A stretch of 64,000 nt of DNA, from assembly GCA_963680875.1 (NCBI GenBank), contig OY804579.1:15639506-15703505 (forward strand). The letters run 5' to 3'. The position numbers and the translations under genes are program-made. This DNA comes from Bathymodiolus brooksi (Eukaryota; Mollusca; Bivalvia; Mytilida; Modiolidae). Below are positions 32,757 through 47,700 of this stretch, piece by piece (positions within the stretch are counted from its first letter, which is position 1; every line of letters begins with the position of its first letter). Below the pieces are notes generated by a model. The model was given only the letters and a program-made list of their open reading frames with translations. It did no database searches and had not been told where the DNA came from.

Positions 32757-35700
32757 TTATTTCCTCTTCTTCAGTTTTTTATGATTTTGTATTTTTCTTT
32801 CAATCTTTCTTCGTATTTTTAACTGCTTACTACTATCATACATCTTCCTGACCTGAAAAATAAATGAAGCAGTTTTAAAAGACGGTAGACAACTCATGTG
32901 AAAATTAATGTCATTATCACTGTTACATTAATAATAAGGTATTTTCTTATACAAATGATGGTGAAATATGGGGATTTCTCAGTGAGATAGATGACTCTCT
33001 TGCTATAGCACATTTATACGACAAGTTGAATATCCAAGTCTACAAAAAGTTCCTCATTGAAAATTTAGCTCCACAAACCTTACACCATCATGTACAAATA
33101 TTTGTGAACAATTACAAAGTTCAACGACCTGTAATTTTATGAAAAATTAATTTCATCTTAATTCTAAACATATGCACATCTGCAATATATACAAACATCA
33201 TGTAAAACTAAACAAGTTCTATATGAACAACTGTAGAAGTAGTAATCTGCATAAATCATACACCCTAAAACTGGACAGATATAAAGATGGATGGACAAGG
33301 TCACTAAAATAATAAGCCCCCTAAATTTTCATAGCAGGGGCACAAAAATATATCCTAAATTTGTTGGTCAAAAAATCTAACTGCAGTCTTTTTTTTTTGT
33401 AGTTTGATCTTCCTTGCTGTCCTTACATTAGTTTGTTCATGTTATTTGTAGTTGACATTTCAAAGTGCATAAACTGCTTACCCCGGTAGACTTTATTTCC
33501 AGATCATCATCTGACATTTCCTCCTCCTCATCACCTCTTGTCTTAGGGATTCTGTCCATTACAAACTGATCAGTGTCTCCATTTGTGTCCATTGTGTTAT
33601 GAGAACTGAAAACGATAAAAAAAAAAGAATTAAATGCTGAAATACCCAAACTTTGATAAACTAACTGAAACCTACACAGAACAAAGACAAAATGAAAGAG
33701 AAATTGAACATCAAATTCCTAAACTATTAAACTGAAAACCATACAAGGGATACTGACATGTAGGAATATGAGAGGAAATGAAAGTTAATACCTGTACCTG
33801 GGGAAACACTATAAAGTAAAATGATAGCAGTTTTACTGGGGAAACACTATAAAGTAAAATGATAGTAGTTTTACTGGGGAAACACTATAAAGTAAAATGA
33901 TATAGTTTTACTGGGGAAACACTATAAAGTAAAATGATAGCAGTTTTACTGGGGAAACACTATAAAGTAAAATGATAGCAGTTTTACTGGGGAAACACTA
34001 TAAAGTAAAATGATAGTAGTTTTACTGGGGAAACACTATAAAGTAAAATGATAGTAATTTTACTGGGGAAACACTAAAGTAAAATGATAGCAGTTTTAAT
34101 GTTGTTCTTCATCTTACAGTACTTCTTGTCAAACAATGGTAGATCAGAACATTCTATTGCTTGGTGTATTAAAATAGTTTTATAGATGGATGATCAGATA
34201 AAAGGAGGGAGAATAAATGTGTGTCTTCCTATCCTCCCTCTCAAGCATTTATTGTCCAGATCCCCTCTTCCTCTCAAACATTTATTGTCCAGATCCCCTC
34301 TTCCTCTCAAACATTTATTGTCCAGATCCCCTCTTCCTCTCAAACATTTATTGTCCAGATCCCCTATTCCTCTCAAACATTTATTGTCCAGATCCCCTCT
34401 CCCTCTCAAACATTTATTGTCCAGATCCCCTCTTTGGTAAATCATAAAATGCAACAATATTTTGTTCTACACATATGATTGGTCTAATGATTGATTGATT
34501 GATTGATTGGTGTTTAATGCCAACTTTAGCAGTATTTCAGCTATATCGTGGCATGAACAATTCTATATATTAAGACACCTACAAGACCATAAGAAATAAA
34601 AGATACTTGTCTATAAAACAATCGGGTTATATGTACAAATAAAAGAAACATAAAAAGGTAAAACCATATATTTAGAACGTATTTTATCTAACTAAATTTT
34701 TGTATATAAGTTAGTTTCTTTTAAAAAAATTCAAAATTATTTGTCTAAGGAGAAAAAAGTTAATATTACCTGTGTAAATCAGTAATACCTTTCATACACT
34801 GCCAAGTATACTCCACAAACATGGCTTGTTGTTGTAGTCGTGTTAATCGACTAAAATGTCGTTCTACAAAACAAGAATAAGATCTAACTTAAAGGGCTAC
34901 TGACTTGTTACTGATTTATTTCTTTCTATTTAAGAATGAATTATAAAGTAAAATTAGTGTAAATAAAATGTATTGTACAGTAACTTATAAACTGTCAACT
35001 GTAAACCAGCCTTAGATAATACCACATCCCTTAAACCACAAAAATATTGAACAATAAACCAGCCTTAGATAATGCCACATCCCTTAAACCACAAAAATAT
35101 TGAACAATAAACCAGCCTTAGATAATACCACATCCCTTAAACCACAAAAATATTGAACAATAAACCAGCCTTAGATAATACCACATCCCTTAAACCACAA
35201 AAATATTGAACAATAAACCAGCCTTAGATAATACCACATCCCTTAAACCACAAAAATATTGAACAATAAACCAGCCTTAGATAATACCACATCCCTTAAA
35301 CCACAAAAATATTGAACAATAAACCAGCCTTAGATAATACCACATCCCTTAAACCACAAAAATATTGAACAATAAACCAGCCTTAGATAATACCACATCC
35401 CTTAAACCACAAAAATATTGAACAATAAACCAGCCTTAGATAATACCACATCCCTTAAACCACAAAAATATTGAACAATAAACCAGCCTTAGATAATACC
35501 ACATCCCTTAAACCACAAAAATATTGAACAATAAACCAGTTTTAGATAATACTGCATTCCTTAAAACCACAAAAATATTGAACAAAAAACCAGTTTTAGA
35601 TAATACCACATCCCTTAAACCACAAAAATATTGAACAATAAACCAGCCTTAGATAATACCACATCCCTTAAACCACAAAAATATTGAACAATAAACCAGC

Positions 35701-38700
35701 CTTAGATAATACCACATCCCTTAAACCACAAAAATATTGAACAATAAACCAGCCTTAGATAATACCACATCCCTTAAACCACAAAAATATTGAACAATAA
35801 ACCAGCCTTAGATAATACCACATCCCTTAAACCACAAAAATATTGAACAATAAACCAGTTTTAGATAATACTGCATTCCTTAAAACCACAAAAATATTGA
35901 ACAAAAAACCAGTTTTAGATAATACCACATCCCTTAAACCACAAAAATATTGAACAAAAAACCAGTTTTAGATAATACCACATTCCTTAAAACCACAACA
36001 ATATTGAACAAAAAACCAGCTTTAGATAATACTGCATCCCTTAAATCACAAAAATATTGAACAAAAAAACCAGCTTTAGATAATACCACATCCCTTAAAA
36101 CCACAAAAATATTGAACAAAAAACCAGCTTTAGATAATACTGCATCCCTTAAACCACAAAAATATTGAACAATAAACCAGCCTTAGATAATACCACATCC
36201 CTTAAAACCACAAAAATATTGAACAAAAAACCAGCTTTAGATAATACTGCATCCCTTAAATCACAAAAATATTGAACAAAAAACCAGCTTTAGATAATAC
36301 CGAATCCCTTAAACCACAAAAATATTGAACAAAAAACCAGCTTTAGATAATACCGCATTCCTTAAAACCACAAAATTATTGAACAAAAAACCAGCTTTAG
36401 ATAATACCCCATCCCTTAAACCACAAAAATATTGAACAAAAAACCAGCTTTAGATAATACCCCATCCCTTAAAACCACAAAAATATTGAACAAAAAACCA
36501 GCTTTAGATAATACTGCATCCCTTAAATCACAAAAATATTGAACAAAAAACCAGCTTTAGATAATACTGCATCCCTTAAACCACAAAAATATTGAACAAA
36601 AAACCAGCTTTAGATAATACCGCATTCCTTAAAACCACAAAATTATTGAACAAAAAATCAGCTTTAGATAATACCCCATCCCTTAAACCACAAAAATATT
36701 GAACAAAAAACCAGCTTTAGATAATACCGCATCCCTTAAAACCACAAATATATTGAACAAAAAACCAGCTTTATATAATACCCCATCCCTTAAAACCACA
36801 AAAATATTGAACAAAAAACCAGCTTTAGATAATACTGCATCCCTTAAACCACAAAAATATTGAACAATAAACCAGCCTTAGATAATACCACATCCCTTAA
36901 AACCACAAAAATATTGAACAAAAAACCAGCTTTAGATAATACCGCATTCCTTAAAACCACAAAATTATTGAACAAAAAATCAGCTTTAGATAATACCCCA
37001 TCCCTTAAACCACAAAAATATTGAACAAAAAACCAGCTTTAGATAATACCGCATCCCTTAAAACCACAAATATATTGAACAAAAAACCAGCTTTAGATAA
37101 TACCCCATCCCTTAAAACCACAAAAATATTGAACAAAAAACCAGCTTTAGATAATACTGCATCCCTTAAATCACAAAAATATTGAACAAAAAACCAGCTT
37201 TAGATAATACCGCATCCCTTAAACCACAAAAATATTGAACAAAAAACCAGCTTTAGATAATACCGCATTCCTTAAAACCACAAAATTATTGAACAAAAAA
37301 CCAGCTTTAGATAATACCCCATCCCTTAAACCACAAAAATATTGAACAAAAAACCAGCTTTAGATAATACCCCATCCCTTAAAACCACAAAAATATTGAA
37401 CAAAAAACCAGCTTTAGATAATACTGCATCCCTTAAATCACAAAAATATTGAACAAAAAACCAGCTTTAGATAATACTGCATCCCTTAAACCACAAAAAT
37501 ATTGAACAAAAAACCAGCTTTAGATAATACCGCATTCCTTAAAACCACAAAATTATTGAACAAAAAATCAGCTTTAGATAATACCCCATCCCTTAAACCA
37601 CAAAAATATTGAACAAAAAACCAGCTTTAGATAATACCGCATCCCTTAAAACCACAAATATATTGAACAAAAAACCAGCTTTAGATAATACCCCATCCCT
37701 TAAAACCACAAAAATATTGAACAAAAAACCAGCTTTAGATAATACTGCATCCCTTAAACCACAAAAATATTGAACGAAATGTTGAACACAGGAAAATATA
37801 ATATCACTAAGATGTATATAAGAACAGCTATAACAAATCTGATCTGTATAAGGTAATATAACTAAAACCAAAACTTACCTGTATAAGATAATATAATACA
37901 TTTCTCTGACGTCACACTATTGTTCGAACAGTGGATTATTTTTAAGAATCTACAGTTTATTCTTTTGTTCTTGCGTATATAAACTTTAAATGTTTACTAT
38001 TTTAGGCTTTAAAACGTGTTGTAGATATCTTGGGACTTGCAGGTATCAAACCCCTACTGGGCTTTTTAAAGTCTACTTTAAGATTCAAAACTTCCATCTA
38101 ACCATCTGGCTACGGTTACCACACTATTATATCGTATAATTAATGTATATGACTCTTCGTAGTAAACTTTGTTTTAAAAAACATCAACAACTTGTTTAAA
38201 TAAGTAATTGATCAATACACAATACAAAAATTTCAAATCTTGTATGATTTATGTTCAGAACCGATGAGTACATGAACTTTTAAATAGATTCTCACAATAC
38301 AAAAAACAACTAATGAACTGACATCAATCAATTTCAAATCAGACAGACCATATAGGTGAAAATTTGAGACACTTGAAAGACCTTGAAATATCTAAATATA
38401 AACGAGAACTGAAAGGACGTATGGCGATAAAATGTATCGTTTTATTTTTGTTAATTGTTGTTGTATTTGGCTTTCTAAACATTAAAAGTGTAAAAATATA
38501 AAATGAAAACACTTTTGCAGATGGAAATGTATTATGTAAGAGAATACACTCCAACTTGTAGATTCTTAAAAATAATAAACTCAACCTCTTACAGGTCTTG
38601 TTGATTATTTTTAAGAATCTACAGTTGGAGTGTATTCTCCATTACATACCTATATTTTAAAACTTACCTGTATTAGGTAATGTACCTATATTTAAAACTT

Positions 38701-41700
38701 ACCTGTATAAGGTAATGTACCTATATTCAAAACTTACCTGTATAAGGTAATGTACTTATATTTAAAACTTACCAGTATAAGGTAATGTACCTATATCTAA
38801 AACTTACTTGTATAAGGTAATGTACCTATATTTAAAACTTACCTGTATAAGGTAATAAAGATTCTATTGTAGATTTTATATTAGGAAATTTAACCAAATC
38901 TTCTGCTGTATAAGACTTTAATACTGTAGACAGTACAAACTGTGCTTGATGACAATTTTTACTATTGGTATTCCATTGAGTACAGAATCGTAGCAGGGCA
39001 TCTACAAAACATTATATAAAGGCAAGGATTTAGTTGCTCCTACAACATTTATATGACAATTTGTAATGTTTACATTCCACGAACTACAGCATTTATAACC
39101 AGAGGCTCTCAAAAGCCTGTCTCTCTAACCTGATATATATAGGCAACGAAAACATATCTGAAATTCCTCATCAGATGGTAACAGTCATCTTGGATTTAAA
39201 ATTGACAGCAAAATCACAAGTAAGTGATTGTTGTTTAACGTTAAGTGAGCAATTTTTGAGCGATATCATGGCGAGAACAATTTATACTTCAATGATATGT
39301 CTGCTTTGTACTAGACCAACATGCTTAGTTGGATTTTCATAGTGCTAGTTCACTGAAACAACTGTCTACTGGTAAACACGTCTCTCCACTCAGACACATT
39401 ATTCTGTTTCCAACCAACCATTCTTTGCTCATACTCCTTAATGCAGCATTCTTATTGGAGAAGCAACAAATACCAATTTTATAGTCTTTAGTTTGAACTG
39501 TTACCATTACATCACCAATGCATTTACACATCAAAATTAGATGAAAACTAAATATTGTGTACACCTTCAAAATACCATGTATGTGAAATTTCAGAAATTT
39601 GGTGCCTTTTAGCCCCTTTTCCACAACAAAATAGTCCATTTTCTAAATTGACTCATAAATGAATCATGCAGATTAGCATTTTGGGAAAAAAATGCATTAA
39701 TATTGGATGAAAAATAAGCTCAAATTCTGGAATTTGGCATTTTTGGGCCATTTTCAGTTGAGCTTATCACTGCAACTGTAAGCGATTCAATGACTGAAAA
39801 TGTGTCGTAGACAATAGGTTTATATTAAATACTGATAAGACAGTTCCCCGATGCCAAATTTGACAGCCTCGGTCAATCCATCTACTAGTCATTTTTCACC
39901 GATAAACCCATACAAAATAAAATTTTGTCCTACCGGCATAATTTAATTTCTTACCCAACTGATCTTGTCGAAGGTTATCTATAGTTGCTTGTAAATCTTC
40001 TATACCAGAGTTACTTGCCAAGATTTCTGAAAGAAATGACTTGAAATCATATACAAGACAACACTGTATTCTTCTATAATTCTTATCTTATTTGCATATA
40101 TAAAAATACTTAACTTAACGATTGCCACTAATAGAGCAGCAACTGCTTACCCTTCCGGAGCACCTGAGTTCATCCCCAGTTTTTAGTGGGGTTCGTGTTA
40201 CTCGATCTTTAGTTTTATGTGTATGTTTTGTAGATCAAATGTTTGTCCTTTTGGCTTTTTTCTTTTGATCATTGTGGTGTCTGATCTTCTTCGATTTATG
40301 GATTCTGATTACCCCTTTGGTATCTTCAAACTCTTCTTAACTGTCATTGGTTAAAACCACTTCTGCCTAAAGAAGATTTTCCCTCACACATTTACACATC
40401 AATAAACACTAAACAAACAAAATGGGGGCCACTTTATCATACACAGAGAATATCACAGAATGTTGTATCAAGAACAGGTCACAGATTTTAGTGGTGATAA
40501 GCACTGATTGTAGAGGCAAATGTAAATCTAACTACCATACGATCATAACCACAGAGGAGAGAAGATGGGATGTTTTTGTGTTAAAATATGTGATTTATTT
40601 AGTTTCCAGAAATCTATATGTAAGAGTTAGGATTCCACTAACCTGTTTAAACACAGTTCTGTACCTGTACCAAGTAATAAATTAACATTTATATTTCTAT
40701 CAGATTCTTGTTTGTTAAATATTAATATATCTTTTGATATTGTATGAATAGGCCATCTGACTGCCAAAACAAGTTCACAACTTTACACATAGTACAGTAC
40801 ATACCTTTCAGAATTGTCAGTACTCTGTATGGCTGTTCTAATTTTATTGCTAAAGCAATTGCCTTATGATACTTTTTCTGTTGTATCAAGTTGGATAACT
40901 CTTGCTCTCTGAAAGTAACATTTCGAATTTTATCTACTTACTCTTTAAATATAGTAACATTTATTTCCTTAAAGGTCTGGAGTTTTTGAGAATGATACAC
41001 TCCACATTTTTCAATTAAAAATGTTGCTCAAAATATAAATAATTGATGTTATCTAAAAATGAAAGTGACAGCAAATTATGAAACATTAACAGAAATGAAA
41101 GTCATTTTTTTAATACAAAATCACTTATTCTTATTTTTATTCTAGTGTAAAATATTTAATTTTCCTTTTGGAATTATATCCTATATAAAAACACTTGCTC
41201 ATTCAATTGGATTTTGAATGTAGAAAGGCAAAATTAACAAAACAAAAAATAATGAATATTTTGTAAGGGTTCCCAATCTACCTTGATTCTCATAGTGGAT
41301 CATAAAATATTAAAAATTTCTATATCCAGTAAAGTTTTCTAGGAAATAGTTAACAACAAATATACCTGTCCCTTATCTTGTACACATGGTTTTTAAGGAT
41401 ATACTGATACAAAATCTAGGCCCATTTCAAAGGTTTTACTAGGAAGAACTGACCTAAAACTTATGTCTCCCCTTAATGCGGCCATCTGTACAACAATAAG
41501 TTACACATTATGAGTTGAATGATACTATTTAAAAAACACTTATTTGACCTTGAGGTCAAAGGTCAATATGGCACACGACACACCGCCTTATGGTCATGCA
41601 CTCACATACCAAATATCATTGACCTATCTCAAAAGACAAAAATGTTATGGCCCGGACAAGAAAATACTATTTAAAAAACAATTATTTGACCTTGAGGTCA

Positions 41701-44700
41701 AAGGTCAAGATTCCACGAAGGTCATTACGGTATGTGACACACCACCTTATGGTCATGCACCCACATACCAAATATAATTGACCTATTTGGAAAGACAAAA
41801 AAGTTATGGTCCGGACAAGCTTCGCTGAGAAGAAGCAGAAGAAAAAATCAGACTAAAACAATATGTCTCCCTTCGTTCGAAGGGAAGACATAATAACAAG
41901 AGAACTTATTTAAGTCTTATCTACCTGATAATTAACTGTTCTTGTTCTTTTCTAGCTGTATCATCAACTTCCTGTGTTACATCCTAAAAAAGTCACCTTA
42001 AGTTCATGAGAAATAACAAAATAATTTCCAATGGTTGCTACATGCCTGTTAATACAATTATAAAACTAATCTCCATTTAAAAATGTAAGAATGGGTTCAT
42101 AGCACACGGATGCCCCCACTTTAAAGTAAATCTGAGCCTAACTGCAGAACAGAGAAAGTAGTAAACTATGAAATCATTGTTGGCCTTCCTTTTATGGTCC
42201 TTTACCTTGTGACAGTGCTTGTGTATAAATCTTAAATGGTTTGCTTAAAGAACTTAAGTTATTGACAGGAAGCCAAATGAGAGACGGACATGTAGACGTG
42301 AGCATAAAAACTTCACTGCATGAAATTGGTGAGTACAGAAAGTTTATAGTGACAACACTAAGTTTAATCTGTATAATTAATTAACGTGACCCTATTTTAT
42401 CATTTAATTTTAATATAGGTTTTAATTCAAATTTCCAAGGAATTTACTTATCAGTTCTTAAACTTATTAGTAGCTTTTATGTAAAAATGAAACAATCTAG
42501 AAAGTAAATTACCTTCCATTCTAAAATGGTAGAGTCTGCACCTCCAGTGATAATCTTATCTTCTGTAGAATTTACAGCTAATCCCCATACTTTATTCTCA
42601 TGTTCGTCAAATGTTTTCACACATTCATTAGATTTTATAGTCCACAACTTTAACAAACCATCTGAACCACTGAAATGTAAAGTCATTAATTACAATTTAA
42701 CTTGTCTACTTGCTGTGCCAAATTACAAAAGTGAAACTAGGTAAGAGATTACAATTATATAAGTGTGACTAAATTTATACTAGAGTTTACTATGTCAAGT
42801 TGACAAGTATGAAGATTAAAATATACAAGGAATATTTCTATGTCTTCAATTAAAATTAAAATAGTATTCAAGGAATATTTCTACATCTTCAATTAAAATT
42901 AAAATAGTATTCAAGGAATATTTCTACGTCGTCAATTAAAATTAAAATAGTATTCAAGGAATATTTCTATGTTTCCAATTACAATTCAGAAAATAAAATT
43001 CCACTAAAAAAATCATCTGTTCAAAGTAAAGATTTGAATTTTAAGAAAAGTTTTCCAATGATTTTTTTTTAATATGAAGTTCAAAATTAAGTATTTATGA
43101 AGGAAGTCATACACACCAAGATAATAACTGCATTCCTCTTGTGATGAAAACAACTCGTAAAACAGAACTGTCATGTCCTTCAAATGTCTGTAAAATAAAA
43201 ACAAATATCTATGATATTCAAATTACTACTACTGTTTATATGTCAAATTCACAAGTATCCCACTTTTTATACCACAAAACTATTTTATCTGCATATTCTA
43301 ATATGATGTCTTTCATTGGCAATATAAACTGTGCTGTGATAGAATTCCAGATATATTTGACTTTGCACATGTGTATTGCCAGATAAATCATGGAAATCAT
43401 TCCTGAGTAATTTATGTATTTATACAGGACAGTGATGTATACAAACATTAAAATGTTTGACATGTTTCTTTAAAAATCCTTTTTTTCAAGAAAAAATATT
43501 TCAGATAACCATCTGATCTATCAATTAGACTTTTGTAATTTATTGTCTTGAAGGTGAGTGGGCTTTGTTATTGAATTTACAATCCTAATACTGCCATTCT
43601 CTTTACAATCCTAATACTGCCATTCTCTTTAAGAATTCTGTAAGAATTTTCCCATTTGAATCAAAGTAATTCATGGAAGCCATAATTTGTATGACAAAAT
43701 TATTACTACCTTTAAATGTTAGTCCAGTCAAACTTATCCAATCAAATTCATGATATATCTGAAGCTGTTTTCTTATACAACATTTCTATATTACATTATG
43801 TACATCAAGGTATTTACTACCAAATATTTGTACTCGTAGTCAGTACGTTGATAGAATTATTCTATTTATCTATCTATGTTGTTTAAGATGGTTTGTTTTT
43901 TCTGTGGATGATTATTGTCATTTTCAGCAGTTTTTTCAGCTATTTCATGATTCTCCTGTTTATTGGATGAGGAAAGCCTGAGCAGCTATGATTAACTGAC
44001 CAATAAAACATATACATGTGTTGCTTAAGAAGCAGAATGAGGAAAAACAAGTGAAAGCATCAGGTCATAATTGGTAACAGCTGCACATATGTTAGAGCCG
44101 ATTTAATTTGGTGTCTGTTTTAAATTGCTACTTACGGCCCTGTGTTCAAGAATTTCGGTAACAAAAGTTGATATAGGTAAACCTGTATCCATGGATACTC
44201 AATTTAATTACTAATTTAAAAGTACTACAAGCAGCATCCACATATCTTTTTTCAAATAGTTAACGATAAATTAAAAAACTAACTTAATTCAACAAAACAA
44301 ATATTCTGTGTATATTACCCATTTTTTTTTATGAAAGAGGAATGTGACAACTGGAGTAACAAATTGTGACAACTGGACTAACAACTTGTGACAACTGGAG
44401 TAACAACTTGTGACAACTGGAGTAACAACTTGTGACTGCCACTGGAAAAGTATGGAGAGCTGGGTAGAGGTGAAGAAAAGATATTAGGTACCAAATACAA
44501 TAATACAACCATAAATAGATACAAGTTCCTGATAGAGCACATTGAAAGTTCATATTTGTTTCACCTTACCTTAACACATGTGAAGTCAGATAATGCCCAT
44601 ATCTTTATTGTCCCATCAGCTGAAGAAGTTACAATGCACTGAAATTAAACATTAATCAATCAAATTAATCAATATACTTGTCTGTTCATTTTACAAATCA

Positions 44701-47700
44701 GTAATCAGCTACAACAAACAAAATCATTGGTATTTACTACTAAATTACAAAACAAAATTTACTTTCACAAATAATTAAAAAAAAAAAAAATCAGTGATTT
44801 TTGTGCATGTAGTTCAAATTTCAAGTGATTTGATGTAAAAAGAATAATCAACCTTTCTTTTTATAATCATTCATATTAATAAAACATTTTTGCAAAGTAA
44901 AATAAGTCAAACTGAAAAAATCCCTAATAAATCCTGTGAGTTGTGTTCAACACATATTGTGCTGTGTTTTTGCTTTGCTTTTCTTCATCTTGTGTACCCC
45001 ATGTTTCCAGTTTCTCTTGATTGTCCATTTTTGATTGCCCCTTCAGTATTCTCTAATGTTTTTATATGTAGTTCCTTCATATTGAGATGTAGATTCTTAC
45101 CTGATCAACAGGTGAAAACTGAACACACCAGATGCCCTTTCTGTGGCCCCTTAAAACTCCCAACATTGATAAATCTTTACAACGCCATAACTGAAATAAA
45201 ACAGAAATAAATTAATTTACCATAGACTCTCCATAATACAGGGTGACCCAAAAAAAACTGAACCCATAAAAATATTAATTAATCCTACATAGGTCCATCA
45301 AATTTCTTCAAATTTGGTAGACTTAAACTTCAGCCTATGGATGATCTTTCCACAAAGTTTTAGCCATCTGAGTCAGTTTGCATATAATTTTTATGTTCTT
45401 TGCAAAATGTGCTCCAAATGGCATCCTCGGCGTTGAAAGCACACTTGCATACGTCACGCAAAATTGTCAATGACTCGCACACATTCCTCCTATGGGATTT
45501 CCCTGATCTTTGCTGTGATTGCTGCCTTCAGTTCACCAATTGTTTGAGGATTGTTCTCATACACATTATCCTTGAGATACCCCCCCACAGATAAAAATAT
45601 GGGGGAAAAGTCAGTCACATGCACCGGCACATGTGCTAATGAGAGTATTCCAATCAATAAATCGCTCGTTTGTTTACAAAGCGAAAGAAGGACATCATGT
45701 TAGAATTCTATTTTTATCATATCACATACCTTTGCAGTTTTATCTTGGGAGGCCGTCACCACATATTTATCATTAGGAGACACAGCAATACTATTTATAT
45801 CTTTGTCATGTGCTCTTTCTGTAGCTCTACAATGCAGGCTAGTAAATATGTCTGTATCAGAAGGGTTATCCCACATCTTTATAGTACAATCTTCGCCACC
45901 ACTAACTACAAACCTCCCACTTAAACTGTAAAAGAAAATATTAACAACTCAACTATATTGTCGTACAACTTTTCACTTAAACTATAAAGAAAATATCTAA
46001 AAGGTAACTATATTGTCATATACAACAAATTAAATGGCAAGTCACATTATCTTTATCTCTAGTCTCCAGTTTTTCACACAATGTTATTGGAGGGGTGTGT
46101 GATGCTCATCTTTTTAGTTTTCTGTGTTGTCTTGTGCTTTTTTTCTCTTTTTCTTATCTTCGTCCGATGTCTTGTGTGCCTGATATTGTCAGTGTCTCTC
46201 GATTCTCCATTCTTGATTGCCCATTATCTTCGTCCGATGTCTTGTGTGCCTGATATTGTCAGTGTCTCTGGATTCTCCATTCTTGATTGCCCATTTGGTT
46301 TTCTCTAACGTTTATTGCTACTGTCCATAGATTTAGTGTCTACATGTGACTGGACACAGGTTTTATGTTCACTGGTTGTGATTGTCCATCTTCTGACCTT
46401 CACCTTCAAAGCACAGTTAAGCTGTGTTGTATTATGACCAGACGTGCATGAAATGTTACAGATCCCACATAATTTCATTACCTTGACCTTTCCAACAAGC
46501 CCCCATGTTTTTGTCATATCTTTATGTAATACAAACCTAGAAAATGATATAGATCCTACTGAACTTGTGTGACCTTGACCTTCACCACAACAACAGACTT
46601 GTCCTGTATCTGGATCAAATTTCCATATTCTAATGCTGTTATCCTGTAATTTATAACAGAAACAATCAAACATCTGTATTACAGGTTATTTGTTTTAACA
46701 TCTTTTAAAGTTGTAATGTGTCATTTCTTTCTGGCCTCTAACTTTTGTATTCACACAGTAAAGTAATATTTGTGAAAACAACTGATCTTTGATACATTCT
46801 ATAATACAAATCTTTTTAAATTTAAAAACAAACTTGACAACATTTTAGTGACTTCTTTAAAGGCATACAGGCTGTCAGAATTGAATTTTTTTGTTTATAT
46901 TAAAAGTTGCCAATATTCGATGTTTTATACTAATAAAATGTTCTGAACAAGAAGCCAGGTTTAAAAAATATGCTATGTCGTAATTAGTGAAAAGAATTTG
47001 AACGTCTTGTCGGTGGAATCACCATTAACACACCTAATTATTAAGTCGGCTTCCTATTTCCGAAGTTTGTCGAATACTGATAAACTGCTATAAATAACCA
47101 GGAAGCATTTTGCATGTAAATTCGTTAGAATTAATATAATTTAAGAAATATATCTATGAAATTGGATCCCGGGGTAATCAGTTAATATTATATAATGGTA
47201 TTTAGTAAGAATGACACTTAAAATTGGAAATACGTGATGAAATCAATAAAAACAAACCCAAACTCTGCAAAGGGGCCCAATAAAGGGAAAATTGTAAACA
47301 AATTGTATTGCATATTATTGACAATACTTGAGAGTTGTCTTGATTATATTTTTTTCGAAAAAAAACAGACATGAAGTTCATTATTTTATTCTCTAATTTA
47401 AAAGAGATACCACCTAGCATTTTCTCCTGAAAAAAAGAATATATAAAAACTACGAAGCAATTCTACTGTAAAAATACGATTCGGCCGAAAAAAGATACTA
47501 AATTATGCTTACGTGTTGAAAAATGGAGTAGGTCGGTATAACATCTTTTATTAATTTTTACACAAAGCTTGCTGAATCCTCTTTTTTGTTTCGTTTTCGT
47601 GTAGAATCCGTCAATGTTTTGGTTTGTGCCATGTGCTTTTTCTTCAACAAACAATTTCGCACATGTGCAAACGCTTTACCGAATGAGTTCACTGTGTAGG

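Larger units (their letters stand above)
44945..46320. repeat. Two copies of a dispersed repeat, the second internally duplicated
   Basis: Copies at about 44945-45070 and 46100-46320 share GTGCTTTTTTTCTC-like and GATTGTCCATTTTTGATTGC-type blocks. In the second copy a 71-base segment with TTATCTTCGTCCGATGTCTT is tandemly duplicated (46155-46225, 46226-46296). TBL3 exons 45101-45190 and 45730-45925 lie between the two copies. Confidence 0.65.

Noticed and set aside
34186..34478. Four open frames of about 80 codons
   Set aside because: Products of a 33-bp minisatellite with period divisible by 3.
35005..37785. Regularly spaced repeats reminiscent of a CRISPR array
   Set aside because: The units are contiguous and variable with no unique spacers, and they sit in an intron of a eukaryotic gene.
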